Below are positions 6,763 through 11,970 of a stretch of DNA of 11,970 nucleotides, piece after piece. Numbering within the stretch: position 1 is the first letter of the stretch; each line of letters opens with the position of its first letter. The translations under genes and the position numbers were made by a program. Origin of the DNA: Patescibacteria group bacterium UBA3458 (lineage in GTDB: Bacteria > Patescibacteriota > Minisyncoccia > Phycocordibacterales > UBA2100); NCBI GenBank assembly GCA_002378745.1, contig DFRR01000001.1:9485-21454 (forward strand). Reading direction: 5' to 3'. The notes under the pieces are model-generated. The model ran no database searches. It was not told the DNA's origin and was given only the letters and a program-made list of their open reading frames with translations.

Positions 6763-6790
6763 TTGACCCACTCTTCTCATTTCGTACTAT
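6763..6790 (+). promoter_or_regulatory. Promoter of tsaC, leaderless arrangement
   Basis: A -35 TTGACC (6763-6768) and a -10 TACTAT (6785-6790) are separated by 16 nt. The ATG at 6798 lies seven nt after the -10, about where transcription should start, and no Shine-Dalgarno is present. This is the best promoter in the window. Confidence 0.65.
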
Positions 6791-6797
6791 TCACTAC

Positions 6798-7361
6798 ATG
6801 GAAACTATCCTGCAAGACGCGGCGGACGCAGTACGCGAAGGAGCTCTTATCGTATTTCCAACTGATACCGTATACGGTATTGGATGCGACCCATTTAACG
6901 CAACTGCGATTGAAGCACTTTTCGAAGCAAAGAAGCGACCGTTAGAGAAAACAATTCCTTTGCTTGTTGACTCAATCACAACAGCACACGCCATTGCTGA
7001 TATTTCACCGCAATGTGAAGCATTGCTTAATACGTTCTGGCCGGGCGCACTCACCGTTGTCGTGCCCACGACCGTCGCGTTTCCAGACGGTATTGTAAAA
7101 GACGGTACTGTGGCAATTCGCATGCCTGCGCATGAAGATTTATTGGAACTTATTGAAAATGTGGGTGGCGTACTTGCTGCAACGAGTGCCAATATTTCAG
7201 GAGAGGATGCATTGCTCACTTACACTGACGCCTACGCGCAATTCCAGAATGTGGCAAAGGTAATACTTCCCGGTGTCGTACAGACGGCAGAACCTTCCAC
7301 CATCATTGACTGCACTGCTGATACACCAACGATACTACGCGAAGGCCCGGTGCATATCTAG
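6798..7361 (+). CDS. tsaC: L-threonylcarbamoyladenylate synthase (TsaC/YrdC/Sua5 family)
   Basis: 187 residues, the length of the single-domain YrdC/TsaC form without the Sua5 C-terminal domain. The enzyme makes threonylcarbamoyl-AMP from threonine, bicarbonate and ATP, the first step of the t6A37 modification of tRNAs reading ANN codons. Family motifs are all present: FPTDTVYGIGCD (20-31), KKRP (45-48), FWPGALTVV (80-88), VAIRMPAH (105-112), the SANISG nucleotide loop (130-135), STIIDCT (167-173) and ILREG (179-183). It has its own promoter and appears leaderless. It sits between the tRNA-Leu and tRNA-Glu genes, neither of which decodes ANN codons, so proximity does not imply they are its substrates. 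The membrane-protein gene follows 34 nt downstream. Confidence 0.93.
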   Translation: METILQDAADAVREGALIVFPTDTVYGIGCDPFNATAIEALFEAKKRPLEKTIPLLVDSITTAHAIADISPQCEALLNTFWPGALTVVVPTTVAFPDGIVKDGTVAIRMPAHEDLLELIENVGGVLAATSANISGEDALLTYTDAYAQFQNVAKVILPGVVQTAEPSTIIDCTADTPTILREGPVHI

Positions 7362-7379
7362 CCACAGCATAGTGTGGCT
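7360..7379 (+). other. Short hairpin at the tsaC stop codon
   Basis: A 7-bp AGCCACA/TGTGGCT stem with a six-base loop overlaps the tsaC stop codon. There is no T run, so it is at most a weak terminator or an mRNA end-stabilising structure. A weak -10-like TAGACT (7384-7389) lies between it and the next ATG. Confidence 0.4.
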
Positions 7380-7395
7380 GTGCTAGACTGCGTAC

Positions 7396-7827
7396 ATGCA
7401 ACTTAAACTTTCTCGCTCAGCGCAGCACTTGCTTATACGTGGGTTTTTTCTCGTGCTGGCTCTTGGTTCTTTCTATGGCGTTTGGGACAACCGCGACTTC
7501 TTTTTACGTCCACCGTTTTACATCATAATGTTGATTGATTTCTCATTGGGTGTGCACTTTCTGGTATTTGGCATTTTTTACAATCGGTTACGTGCAAAGT
7601 ATGCACACCTGTTTACTCACGGCGTGCTGTTTATGTGGGCATACACCATTTTCATGGGTATTGCAGGCACTGTCGTGCATGCACGAGCACTTGGGCTTAC
7701 AGAGGCGGTCCGGATGTCCGGCTACGCAACCACAACAGAATTTGTTCTTGCAAATGCTCTGTATTCAGTAGTTCTCCCAAGTATCGTGTTTGGAGTTGTG
7801 CTGTGGGTGTTACACAAGATGAGATGA
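7396..7827 (+). CDS. Unknown four-helix integral membrane protein
   Basis: I do not recognise a family. The 143-residue product is very hydrophobic and has four likely transmembrane segments, at about residues 13-29, 41-61, 73-95 and 116-139. The N-terminus is short and basic (MQLKLSRSAQ) and the C-terminus is HKMR. A short polar stretch with Arg and Glu (97-115) joins helices 3 and 4. No catalytic motif or cysteine pair is visible. The start is the only sensible ATG; a weak TAGACT box lies six bases upstream, compatible with a leaderless transcript, although read-through from tsaC is also possible. The lack of interrupting stops and the consistent hydrophobic pattern argue for a real gene. 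Confidence 0.7.
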   Translation: MQLKLSRSAQHLLIRGFFLVLALGSFYGVWDNRDFFLRPPFYIIMLIDFSLGVHFLVFGIFYNRLRAKYAHLFTHGVLFMWAYTIFMGIAGTVVHARALGLTEAVRMSGYATTTEFVLANALYSVVLPSIVFGVVLWVLHKMR

Positions 7828-7843
7828 GTTGTCATGGCGTCAT

Positions 7844-7866
7844 GGGGAATCGACGTCAGCTCACTA
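7844..7866 (+). repeat. Partial copy of the element tail
   Basis: GGAATCG.CGTCAGCTCACTA at 7846-7866 matches the reverse complement of 6629-6649 (the tail of element copy 1) with one mismatch in 21 nt. It begins with the common GGGGAATCGA word and has no hairpin after it. Confidence 0.7.
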
Positions 7867-7910
7867 CCGCCGGCTTAGAGGAATGCTTCGCATACACATC
7901 CATGTGGTCA

Positions 7911-7922
7911 CAAGTCACTAAG
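7911..7922 (+). repeat. Short fragment of the element tail
   Basis: CAAGTCACTAAG is identical to 8006-8017 in element copy 2. It is short enough to be partly chance, but it lies within 100 nt of three other copies. Confidence 0.4.
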
Positions 7923-7958
7923 TCTGCTCATGCTGCAAGCAGCATTGTGTTAATCCAC

Positions 7959-7978
7959 GGGGAATTGAGGGTCAACTA
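7959..7978 (+). repeat. Partial copy of the element tail, tandem to copy 2
   Basis: GGGGAATTGAGGGTCAA lies 33 nt upstream of the same sequence (with one change) at the edge of element copy 2, in direct orientation, then both run into CTA after a small gap. Confidence 0.6.
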
Positions 7979-7992
7979 GGTTATAAGGAACG

Positions 7993-8117
7993 GGGAATCG
8001 AGGGTCAAGTCACTAAGCAAAATTAGCGCGCTGTGCGCTCAATTTCGCTAAGTGCTTCCTCCCCGAGCTCAGCCCTTCCTCGTGCCCCGCACGCGGGCTT
8101 CCGCCTGTTCGATTCAC
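7993..8117 (-). repeat. tRNA-associated hairpin element, copy 2
   Basis: Read on the minus strand, it starts with GAATCGAACAGGCG (8115-8102). It then has GAGCTCGGGGAGGAAG, the CACTTAG...CTTAGTG hairpin, and a tail ending in CGATTCCC. It corresponds to copy 1 at 6531-6649, in opposite orientation. It begins about 60 nt beyond the 3' end of tRNA-Glu, so both copies sit at the same distance and orientation from a tRNA gene. Here the terminator lies before the element; for tRNA-Leu it lies after it. Confidence 0.6.
8011..8054 (-). repeat. Imperfect hairpin inside element copy 2
   Basis: The outer arms CACTTAG and CTTAGTG, with one internal mismatch at the same position as in copy 1, enclose a paired CGAAATT/AATTTTG segment and a GAGCGC/GCGCGC segment, closing on a five-base loop. 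Total length is 44 nt. Confidence 0.7.
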
Positions 8118-8130
8118 AGTAGTTCACACA

Positions 8131-8174
8131 ATATACAAAAACACCCCATCCAGTAGGTGGGGTATTTTTGTATA
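8131..8174 (-). terminator. Strong terminator downstream of tRNA-Glu
   Basis: The arms ATATACAAAAACACCCCA and TGGGGTATTTTTGTATAT pair at 17 of 18 positions around a short loop. On the minus strand the GC-rich top (GGGGTG) is followed by TTTTTG, ending the tRNA-Glu and dcw transcript. A T run on the plus strand too means it may act in both directions. Confidence 0.85.
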
Positions 8175-8177
8175 TCA

Positions 8178-8249
8178 TGACCTCACGGGGAATCGAACCC
8201 CGGTTTTCGCCGTGAGAGGGCGATGTCCTAGCCGCTAGACGATGAGGCC
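8178..8249 (-). tRNA. tRNA-Glu (anticodon CUC)
   Basis: On the minus strand the acceptor stem is GGCCTCA with TGAGGTC (one G-T wobble), followed by a D-arm with AGCGGCTAGGA. The anticodon stem TCGCC/GGCGA encloses the loop CTCTCAC, giving anticodon CTC, and the T-arm is CGGGG-TTCGATT-CCCCG. The discriminator is A and no CCA is encoded. It reads GAG codons. It lies 41 nt after the murF stop codon and is followed by a strong terminator. Confidence 0.95.
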
Positions 8250-8264
8250 GCCTGGAACCTGCGG

Positions 8265-8270
8265 ATTGTA
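8265..8270 (-). promoter_or_regulatory. Putative -10 box for tRNA-Glu
   Basis: TACAAT on the minus strand lies 15 nt upstream of the mature tRNA-Glu 5' end, next to TATATT. The same hexamer precedes the tRNA-Leu copies. It suggests the tRNA can be transcribed independently as well as by read-through from murF. No clear -35 is visible. Confidence 0.4.
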
Positions 8271-8290
8271 ATATATTTGTGCGCCTGATG

Positions 8291-9595
8291 CTACCGTACC
8301 AACCACTCGTCTTCCTGCCGCACCAAAAAGTCTTTCGCCTTATGCGGTTCCTTGAGCAACTCACGCACGGCTTTCTCTAAGCGAATACCTGACTGCGAGC
8401 CTTTCACAAGAATTACATCATCTGCCTCCAACATAGCCCGTACTGCTATTCCGGCCTCTTTTGATTGTCCTGAATCGAATGAAAGTATCTTTTCTACAGC
8501 GAGTCCCGCCTCACGTGCCGCTTCAGCTATACCCTTTGCTCGCACACCAACGGTCACCAGTACATCTACAATACCAGCAGCTTGTACACCTGCCTTTTTA
8601 TGTGCATCACTGCTAAAACGTCCAAGCTCAAGCATGTCACCAAGTATGGCGACTTTCCGCCCTGAGGTCTCAATCTTTTTCAGAGTATTGAGTGCTGCGC
8701 GAAGTGCAATCGGTGAGGAATTATACGAGTCATCAATGATCGTCGTATCGTTATACCCCTCAAGCACACGCATGCGAGCGCGTGGCCCTTCTTCCTTTTC
8801 CTGTATTTTTGCAATTGCCAAGGGGCCTGCACCAACAGCACGAGCCACCGCAAAGGCAGCGAGTACTGAGTAAATTTGCTGCTGTCCCAGTCGACCAAGC
8901 ATCGTGAGTGGAATGCTTGAGCCTTTTTCATCAACTCGAAACTGCATACCCATAGGATGCCCCGGACGGTCGTACATGATAGAGGTATGTGAGGCAACCA
9001 CATCGTTGTGTGCTTCAATCCCATACAGAAGTGGTGTTTGAGCCGGAAAATCAGCGCGAAGCGCTGCAACACGCTTGTCGTCTCCATTAAGAATAAGGGT
9101 TCCATCTTTTTGCATATACTCGGCGAGCGCACGTTTCTCGCGCGCAACGTCCTTTGGATCAGGGAAATTCTCTACGTGCACCGGCACATCTGGTAGAGCG
9201 GTTATAACAACGATATCCGGCTTGAGCCACTGCGCAATCGCACGAATATCTCCCGGTCTGTCTGCACCTACTTCAAGAACTAACCACTTCGGGTAGTGAT
9301 TCATCAGGAATATCAGTGCAAGTCCCTCGAAAATGTTTTGTATCCACTTTATCGGATTGCTCCACCCAGTTTCGCAGCCAAGAATGGTGAGCGGAACTCC
9401 GATTTCGCTATTAAAGCTCTTTTGACTTTTTCGAACAAAGGAAAAGCTCTCGAGTGCCGAATAAATAGCATCTTTAGTACTCGTCTTTCCCACGCTACCG
9501 GTTACCGCAATGATACGTGGCTTATACTTGCGCAGCACTGCTTGTGCTTCCCACGTCAGTATCATAACTACAATATTTCGTAACCAATTTTTCAT
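8291..9595 (-). CDS. murF: UDP-N-acetylmuramoyl-tripeptide--D-alanyl-D-alanine ligase (MurF), short N-terminus
   Basis: 434 residues from the ATG at 9595. MurF adds D-Ala-D-Ala to the UDP-MurNAc-tripeptide using ATP, the last cytoplasmic step of the peptidoglycan nucleotide precursor. The P-loop VTGSVGKTST (31-40) comes very early. Further marks are LEVGADRPGDI (107-117), NGDD (170-173), the MurF-typical DDSYNSSP (288-295), AILGDMLELG (316-325) and KGSQS (398-402). Only about 30 residues precede the P-loop, so the usual N-terminal UDP-substrate domain is missing or replaced by a short hydrophobic/amphipathic helix (MKNWLRNIVVMIL). An in-frame TTG at 9643 would add 16 unconserved residues; I prefer the ATG. 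It is the last protein gene in this dcw block, after ftsI, and is followed by tRNA-Glu. Confidence 0.9.
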   Translation of the reverse strand: MKNWLRNIVVMILTWEAQAVLRKYKPRIIAVTGSVGKTSTKDAIYSALESFSFVRKSQKSFNSEIGVPLTILGCETGWSNPIKWIQNIFEGLALIFLMNHYPKWLVLEVGADRPGDIRAIAQWLKPDIVVITALPDVPVHVENFPDPKDVAREKRALAEYMQKDGTLILNGDDKRVAALRADFPAQTPLLYGIEAHNDVVASHTSIMYDRPGHPMGMQFRVDEKGSSIPLTMLGRLGQQQIYSVLAAFAVARAVGAGPLAIAKIQEKEEGPRARMRVLEGYNDTTIIDDSYNSSPIALRAALNTLKKIETSGRKVAILGDMLELGRFSSDAHKKAGVQAAGIVDVLVTVGVRAKGIAEAAREAGLAVEKILSFDSGQSKEAGIAVRAMLEADDVILVKGSQSGIRLEKAVRELLKEPHKAKDFLVRQEDEWLVR

Positions 9596-9689
9596 ATGTA
9601 TTTCAAAAGAAAGTACAGCATACCATGAGTGAATGGCGCTCAAAACAAGGGTTTGTTCACTCTTTCAAACTCTGTCAGCCGCACAAAAC

Positions 9690-11414
9690 CTATCGATCTG
9701 GAGGAATATTATAATGATTGATAAGAAAGTGTGTCATGTTCATGAAAGGCTGCGTAAGTGTCTGCGAAGCGTACTGCGCATTCTTTGGCTCAACGTTCAT
9801 AAGGAAAACCAAAAACTTCGCATCATATGCCGGGAAATATCCAAAGAACGAGTGAAGATATCGATCGTCGTAGTAGCCGCCATTAGGAGAAGCCATTTGC
9901 GCCGTTCCGGTTTTTGCCGCAATACTATAATGTTCCATTTTGACCGAGCCGCCGAGCAATGCTTCGTCGACCACAGCAACCAACATACGATTAATTTCCT
10001 CAACGGTTTCCGGACTCAATACCTGCTCGCGAACATCAGAATAATCCATTTTGTGACTGAGCCCATTCTTTGGCTCTACCGCCGACACAATATGCGGCTG
10101 CTCCGCATATCCATCCGGTAGTACCGAAAGTGCACGCACCATGGCAATTGGTGTTACCGCAACGCCTTGTCCAAAGCTGGCGGTTGCATATTCAACGTCA
10201 CGGGGACTGTTAAGGTTTTCAATGAGGTTACGTGCTTCATTTGGCAAATCAATACCCGTTTCTTCATCAATACCGAACCGATACATGTATCGGCGAAACT
10301 CGTCTTTACCCATCTTCCCGACAATATACGACACTCCGGTATTGAGAGACTGTGACAAAATCTCTTGCATCGGCACGACCCCGCGTCCTTTCCCATCAAA
10401 GTTTGAAATGGTGTACCCATCAAGTGTAATCCGACCGGTGTCGTTGTATGTACTCGACGGCGTGACCGCGCCTGAATCAAGCCCTGCTGCCATGGTAAGC
10501 GGTTTCATAATTGAGCCCATTTCGTAGACACGTTCAACAATAGGATTAGCAAATTCAGCAGTTTGAGCCTCACCAAAACGATTTAAATCAAAACTTGGTG
10601 ATATTGCCATTGCCACAATGGCGCCTGTTTGTGGGTCTATAACAACACCCGCAGTGAAGCTTGAGTTCCATGTTTGGCGCGTTTCTTTAAGTATCCGTTC
10701 CAGCTCAAGTTGCACTTCTGGTTCAAGTGTTGTCACGATATCTCCTTCGCGCTGATTGATGGGAACAAACACAACATCGCGAATGTTTGCAAACAGTTCA
10801 GCGAAGAAATTAACGTACAAGTTACTCGCACTGCGGGTAAGGACATCTTCGTAGTACCGCTCAAGCCCATACCGACCGTTGCGTTCAGCACCATCGTACG
10901 CAACGAACCCCAGTGTGTGTGCGGCTAATGAACCACTTGGATAATATCGCCAATGTTCCGGGATTAATAATACGCCATCCAACGCAGCGTCTCGTATCGT
11001 TTTTGCATCCGCTTCACTCAAATGGTGCACGAGCTCTTCGTAGGGGTCACCCTCTTTGGTTGCCCGTGCCATAAATGTTTCCCTATCAATCTCCAGAAAC
11101 GGAGCCACTACAGCGTAGATAGCTTCAGGATCGGTAACTTCGATAGGCTTTAGTGCTAGCAAAAACCCTGTCTTTATTGTTGCCCCTCGAACTTTTAGAT
11201 TATCTTTATCAACGAAAAATATACTGCCACGATCATAGAAACCTCCAGAGGTACTGACGTATTGATCGGATGCTTCGGTACGATACTCAGCACCGTGAAA
11301 AATTTGTAGTACGTATAGGCGGCAAACGAGTATGAGTGCCACAAAAAGAACCGCGCCAAGTATGACGCGCGTTCGTAATTTAAAATCATCCCTATTTTTG
11401 CTTGTTGCAGCCAT
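9690..11414 (-). CDS. ftsI: Class B penicillin-binding protein (FtsI/PBP2-type transpeptidase)
   Basis: 574 residues. This membrane-anchored DD-transpeptidase crosslinks peptidoglycan, and its place after rsmH and ftsL points to the septal enzyme FtsI (PBP3). One transmembrane helix spans about residues 17-37, followed by the extracytoplasmic dimerisation domain (about 55-225). The transpeptidase domain has all three active-site motifs: SIMK (catalytic S301, K304), SLN (356-358) and KTG (501-503). The first motif context is EMGSIMKP rather than the common EPGSTFKP. The N-terminal DRG motif is altered, with YDRGSIFFVDKDN instead of RG.I.DRNG. No C-terminal PASTA domains are present. The ATG at 11414 lies 19 nt after the ftsL stop codon, with no Shine-Dalgarno. 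Confidence 0.92.
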   Translation of the reverse strand: MAATSKNRDDFKLRTRVILGAVLFVALILVCRLYVLQIFHGAEYRTEASDQYVSTSGGFYDRGSIFFVDKDNLKVRGATIKTGFLLALKPIEVTDPEAIYAVVAPFLEIDRETFMARATKEGDPYEELVHHLSEADAKTIRDAALDGVLLIPEHWRYYPSGSLAAHTLGFVAYDGAERNGRYGLERYYEDVLTRSASNLYVNFFAELFANIRDVVFVPINQREGDIVTTLEPEVQLELERILKETRQTWNSSFTAGVVIDPQTGAIVAMAISPSFDLNRFGEAQTAEFANPIVERVYEMGSIMKPLTMAAGLDSGAVTPSSTYNDTGRITLDGYTISNFDGKGRGVVPMQEILSQSLNTGVSYIVGKMGKDEFRRYMYRFGIDEETGIDLPNEARNLIENLNSPRDVEYATASFGQGVAVTPIAMVRALSVLPDGYAEQPHIVSAVEPKNGLSHKMDYSDVREQVLSPETVEEINRMLVAVVDEALLGGSVKMEHYSIAAKTGTAQMASPNGGYYDDRYLHSFFGYFPAYDAKFLVFLMNVEPKNAQYASQTLTQPFMNMTHFLINHYNIPPDR

Positions 11415-11433
11415 TTCGTGTACTCATAGTACC

Positions 11434-11775
11434 CTAGTATGTATCTGCACGTCCAAGATATTGTCCACGTTGAACGTACTCCTTCTCTGAGAGTGCAGTG
11501 AAGTTCATTTCGTACGCAAGTGTATTTGTTATATTGCTTTTAATATCAAAATATTCTCCTTCAAGCGTTGCTACATGTGAACTCACATTTGCAATGGTTT
11601 GCTGTATCTCCCGGCGCTCAACTACATGCACTACTGCACTTCCAAGAAAGTATACGTACAAAACACCGAGAACCATGATGCCGCAAAGAAGCAGTGCGAC
11701 AGAGCGTTGCTCGATAGTGCGCAAAACAAGCGCAATGGTGCGTACGTGTCGTCTATGTAGTAGTGCGTGTTGCAT
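11434..11775 (-). CDS. ftsL: FtsL-like divisome protein
   Basis: About 113 residues from the ATG at 11775. The sequence itself is not highly conserved; the call rests on architecture and position. A short basic cytoplasmic tail (many His and Arg) precedes one transmembrane helix (about 26-46). A periplasmic stretch rich in Glu, Gln, Ile and Val (about 51-83) follows that could form a coiled coil, as in FtsL, which joins FtsB and FtsQ to activate septal peptidoglycan synthesis. It lies exactly between rsmH and ftsI, the standard ftsL position. The start overlaps the 3' end of rsmH by 23 nt, which suggests translational coupling. A GTG at 11883 would overlap rsmH far more and is rejected as the start. 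Confidence 0.7.
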   Translation of the reverse strand: MQHALLHRRHVRTIALVLRTIEQRSVALLLCGIMVLGVLYVYFLGSAVVHVVERREIQQTIANVSSHVATLEGEYFDIKSNITNTLAYEMNFTALSEKEYVQRGQYLGRADTY

Positions 11776-11970
11776 AGTGTGTGAATCTAAATGCTCGGAG
11801 CTTTGCGCTACGTGAGCGCGGATTATGCCCAATCTCCGAACGTTGTGGAACAATTGGCTTTTTGAAAACCAAATCTCCCACACCGTTTTGTGCCCAAGTG
11901 CGGAAGGTCTCCTTTAATAATTTGTCCTCAAGGCTATGGAATGAAAGTGCTGCTACCACTCCTCCCTCAC
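11753..11970 (-). CDS. rsmH: 16S rRNA m4C1402 methyltransferase RsmH (MraW), C-terminal part
   Basis: The gene runs off the right edge; only the last 72 or so residues are visible. RsmH is the S-adenosylmethionine-dependent N4-methyltransferase of C1402 in 16S rRNA, near the P site. The visible part contains the family's most conserved C-terminal block, SFHSLEDKLLKETFR, followed by KKPIVP and then NPRSRSAKLRAFRF, ending in a short tail. It is normally the second gene of the dcw cluster, after mraZ, so this anchors the identity of the genes that follow. The frame continues to the window edge without a stop; the GTG at 11959 is an internal valine codon. Confidence 0.93.
   Translation of the reverse strand, partial: EGGVVAALSFHSLEDKLLKETFRTWAQNGVGDLVFKKPIVPQRSEIGHNPRSRSAKLRAFRFTHYATRTTT

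Larger units (their letters stand above)
7828..8177. other. Repeat-rich intergenic region between the membrane-protein gene and tRNA-Glu
   Basis: I see no credible protein gene in these 350 nt. The region contains at least three partial copies of the element tail (7844-7866, 7911-7922, 7959-7978), the full element copy 2 (7993-8117) and the tRNA-Glu terminator (8131-8174). It also has a near-perfect palindrome ATGCTGC-AA-GCAGCAT at 7930-7945. Confidence 0.65.

Noticed and set aside
7844..8018. CRISPR array
   Set aside because: The repeats are imperfect, unevenly spaced, in both orientations across the locus and lack uniform spacers; no cas genes are nearby.
8023..8364. A minus-strand open frame of 113 residues across tRNA-Glu
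   Set aside because: It overlaps the 3' end of murF, the whole tRNA-Glu, its terminator and element copy 2; the peptide shows no protein-like pattern.
8352..8873. A 173-residue plus-strand open frame opposite murF
   Set aside because: It is an antisense shadow with Ser/Ala/Arg-biased composition, lying over the conserved C-terminal MurF motifs.
11434..11883. Longer ftsL starting at the GTG at 11883
   Set aside because: The extra 36 residues read through the rsmH coding end in another frame; the ATG at 11775 gives a normal FtsL layout and a short overlap.

Overview
The window looks like a chromosomal segment of a Candidate Phyla Radiation (Patescibacteria) bacterium, most likely a Parcubacteria/Paceibacteria-type lineage. 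This is inferred from several traits seen together: compact Mur and Rel proteins without some standard domains, tRNA genes that do not encode CCA, no convincing Shine-Dalgarno sequence at any start examined, and -10-like boxes only 4-7 nt upstream of several ATGs, which suggests leaderless mRNAs. TGA and TAG are both used as stops, so the standard bacterial code (table 11) fits. No gene is strictly diagnostic, so the placement is moderate in confidence.

Layout. (1) Positions 1-3517 are a surface-polysaccharide region: the 3' part of a nucleotide-sugar (UDP-glucose-type) dehydrogenase ending without its C-terminal domain, a convergent histidine phosphatase, and two GT-B glycosyltransferases spaced by one base. 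(2) Positions 3547-6188 hold a bifunctional-type (p)ppGpp synthetase/hydrolase (Rel) and a convergent ParB, with only 8 bp between the two stop codons. (3) Positions 6280-6700 hold a tRNA-Leu(CAA) preceded in tandem by a degenerate tRNA-Leu copy and followed by hairpins and an intrinsic terminator. (4) Positions 6763-7827 carry the threonylcarbamoyl-AMP synthase gene and an unknown four-helix membrane protein. (5) Positions 7828-8177 are intergenic and full of short repeats. (6) From 8178 to the right edge everything is on the minus strand: the end of rsmH (mraW), an ftsL-like gene, a class B penicillin-binding protein (ftsI/PBP2 type), murF, then tRNA-Glu(CUC) with a strong terminator. This is a reduced division and cell wall (dcw) cluster.

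How the genes fit together: the dcw block makes and crosslinks septal peptidoglycan; the glycosyltransferases and sugar dehydrogenase serve envelope glycans; ParB serves chromosome segregation; Rel sets (p)ppGpp levels. TsaC makes the t6A precursor for ANN-decoding tRNAs and sits between two tRNA genes that it would not itself modify.

The most unusual signal is non-coding. Downstream of each tRNA gene, about 60 nt away and in the same relative orientation, lies a roughly 120-nt element. It contains a 43-44 nt imperfect hairpin whose stem differs between the copies yet stays largely paired, and it ends in a tRNA T-arm-like CGATTCC sequence. Several partial copies of its tail lie between the two. 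With the degenerate tRNA-Leu, this points to a small tRNA-associated repeat family or structured RNA.
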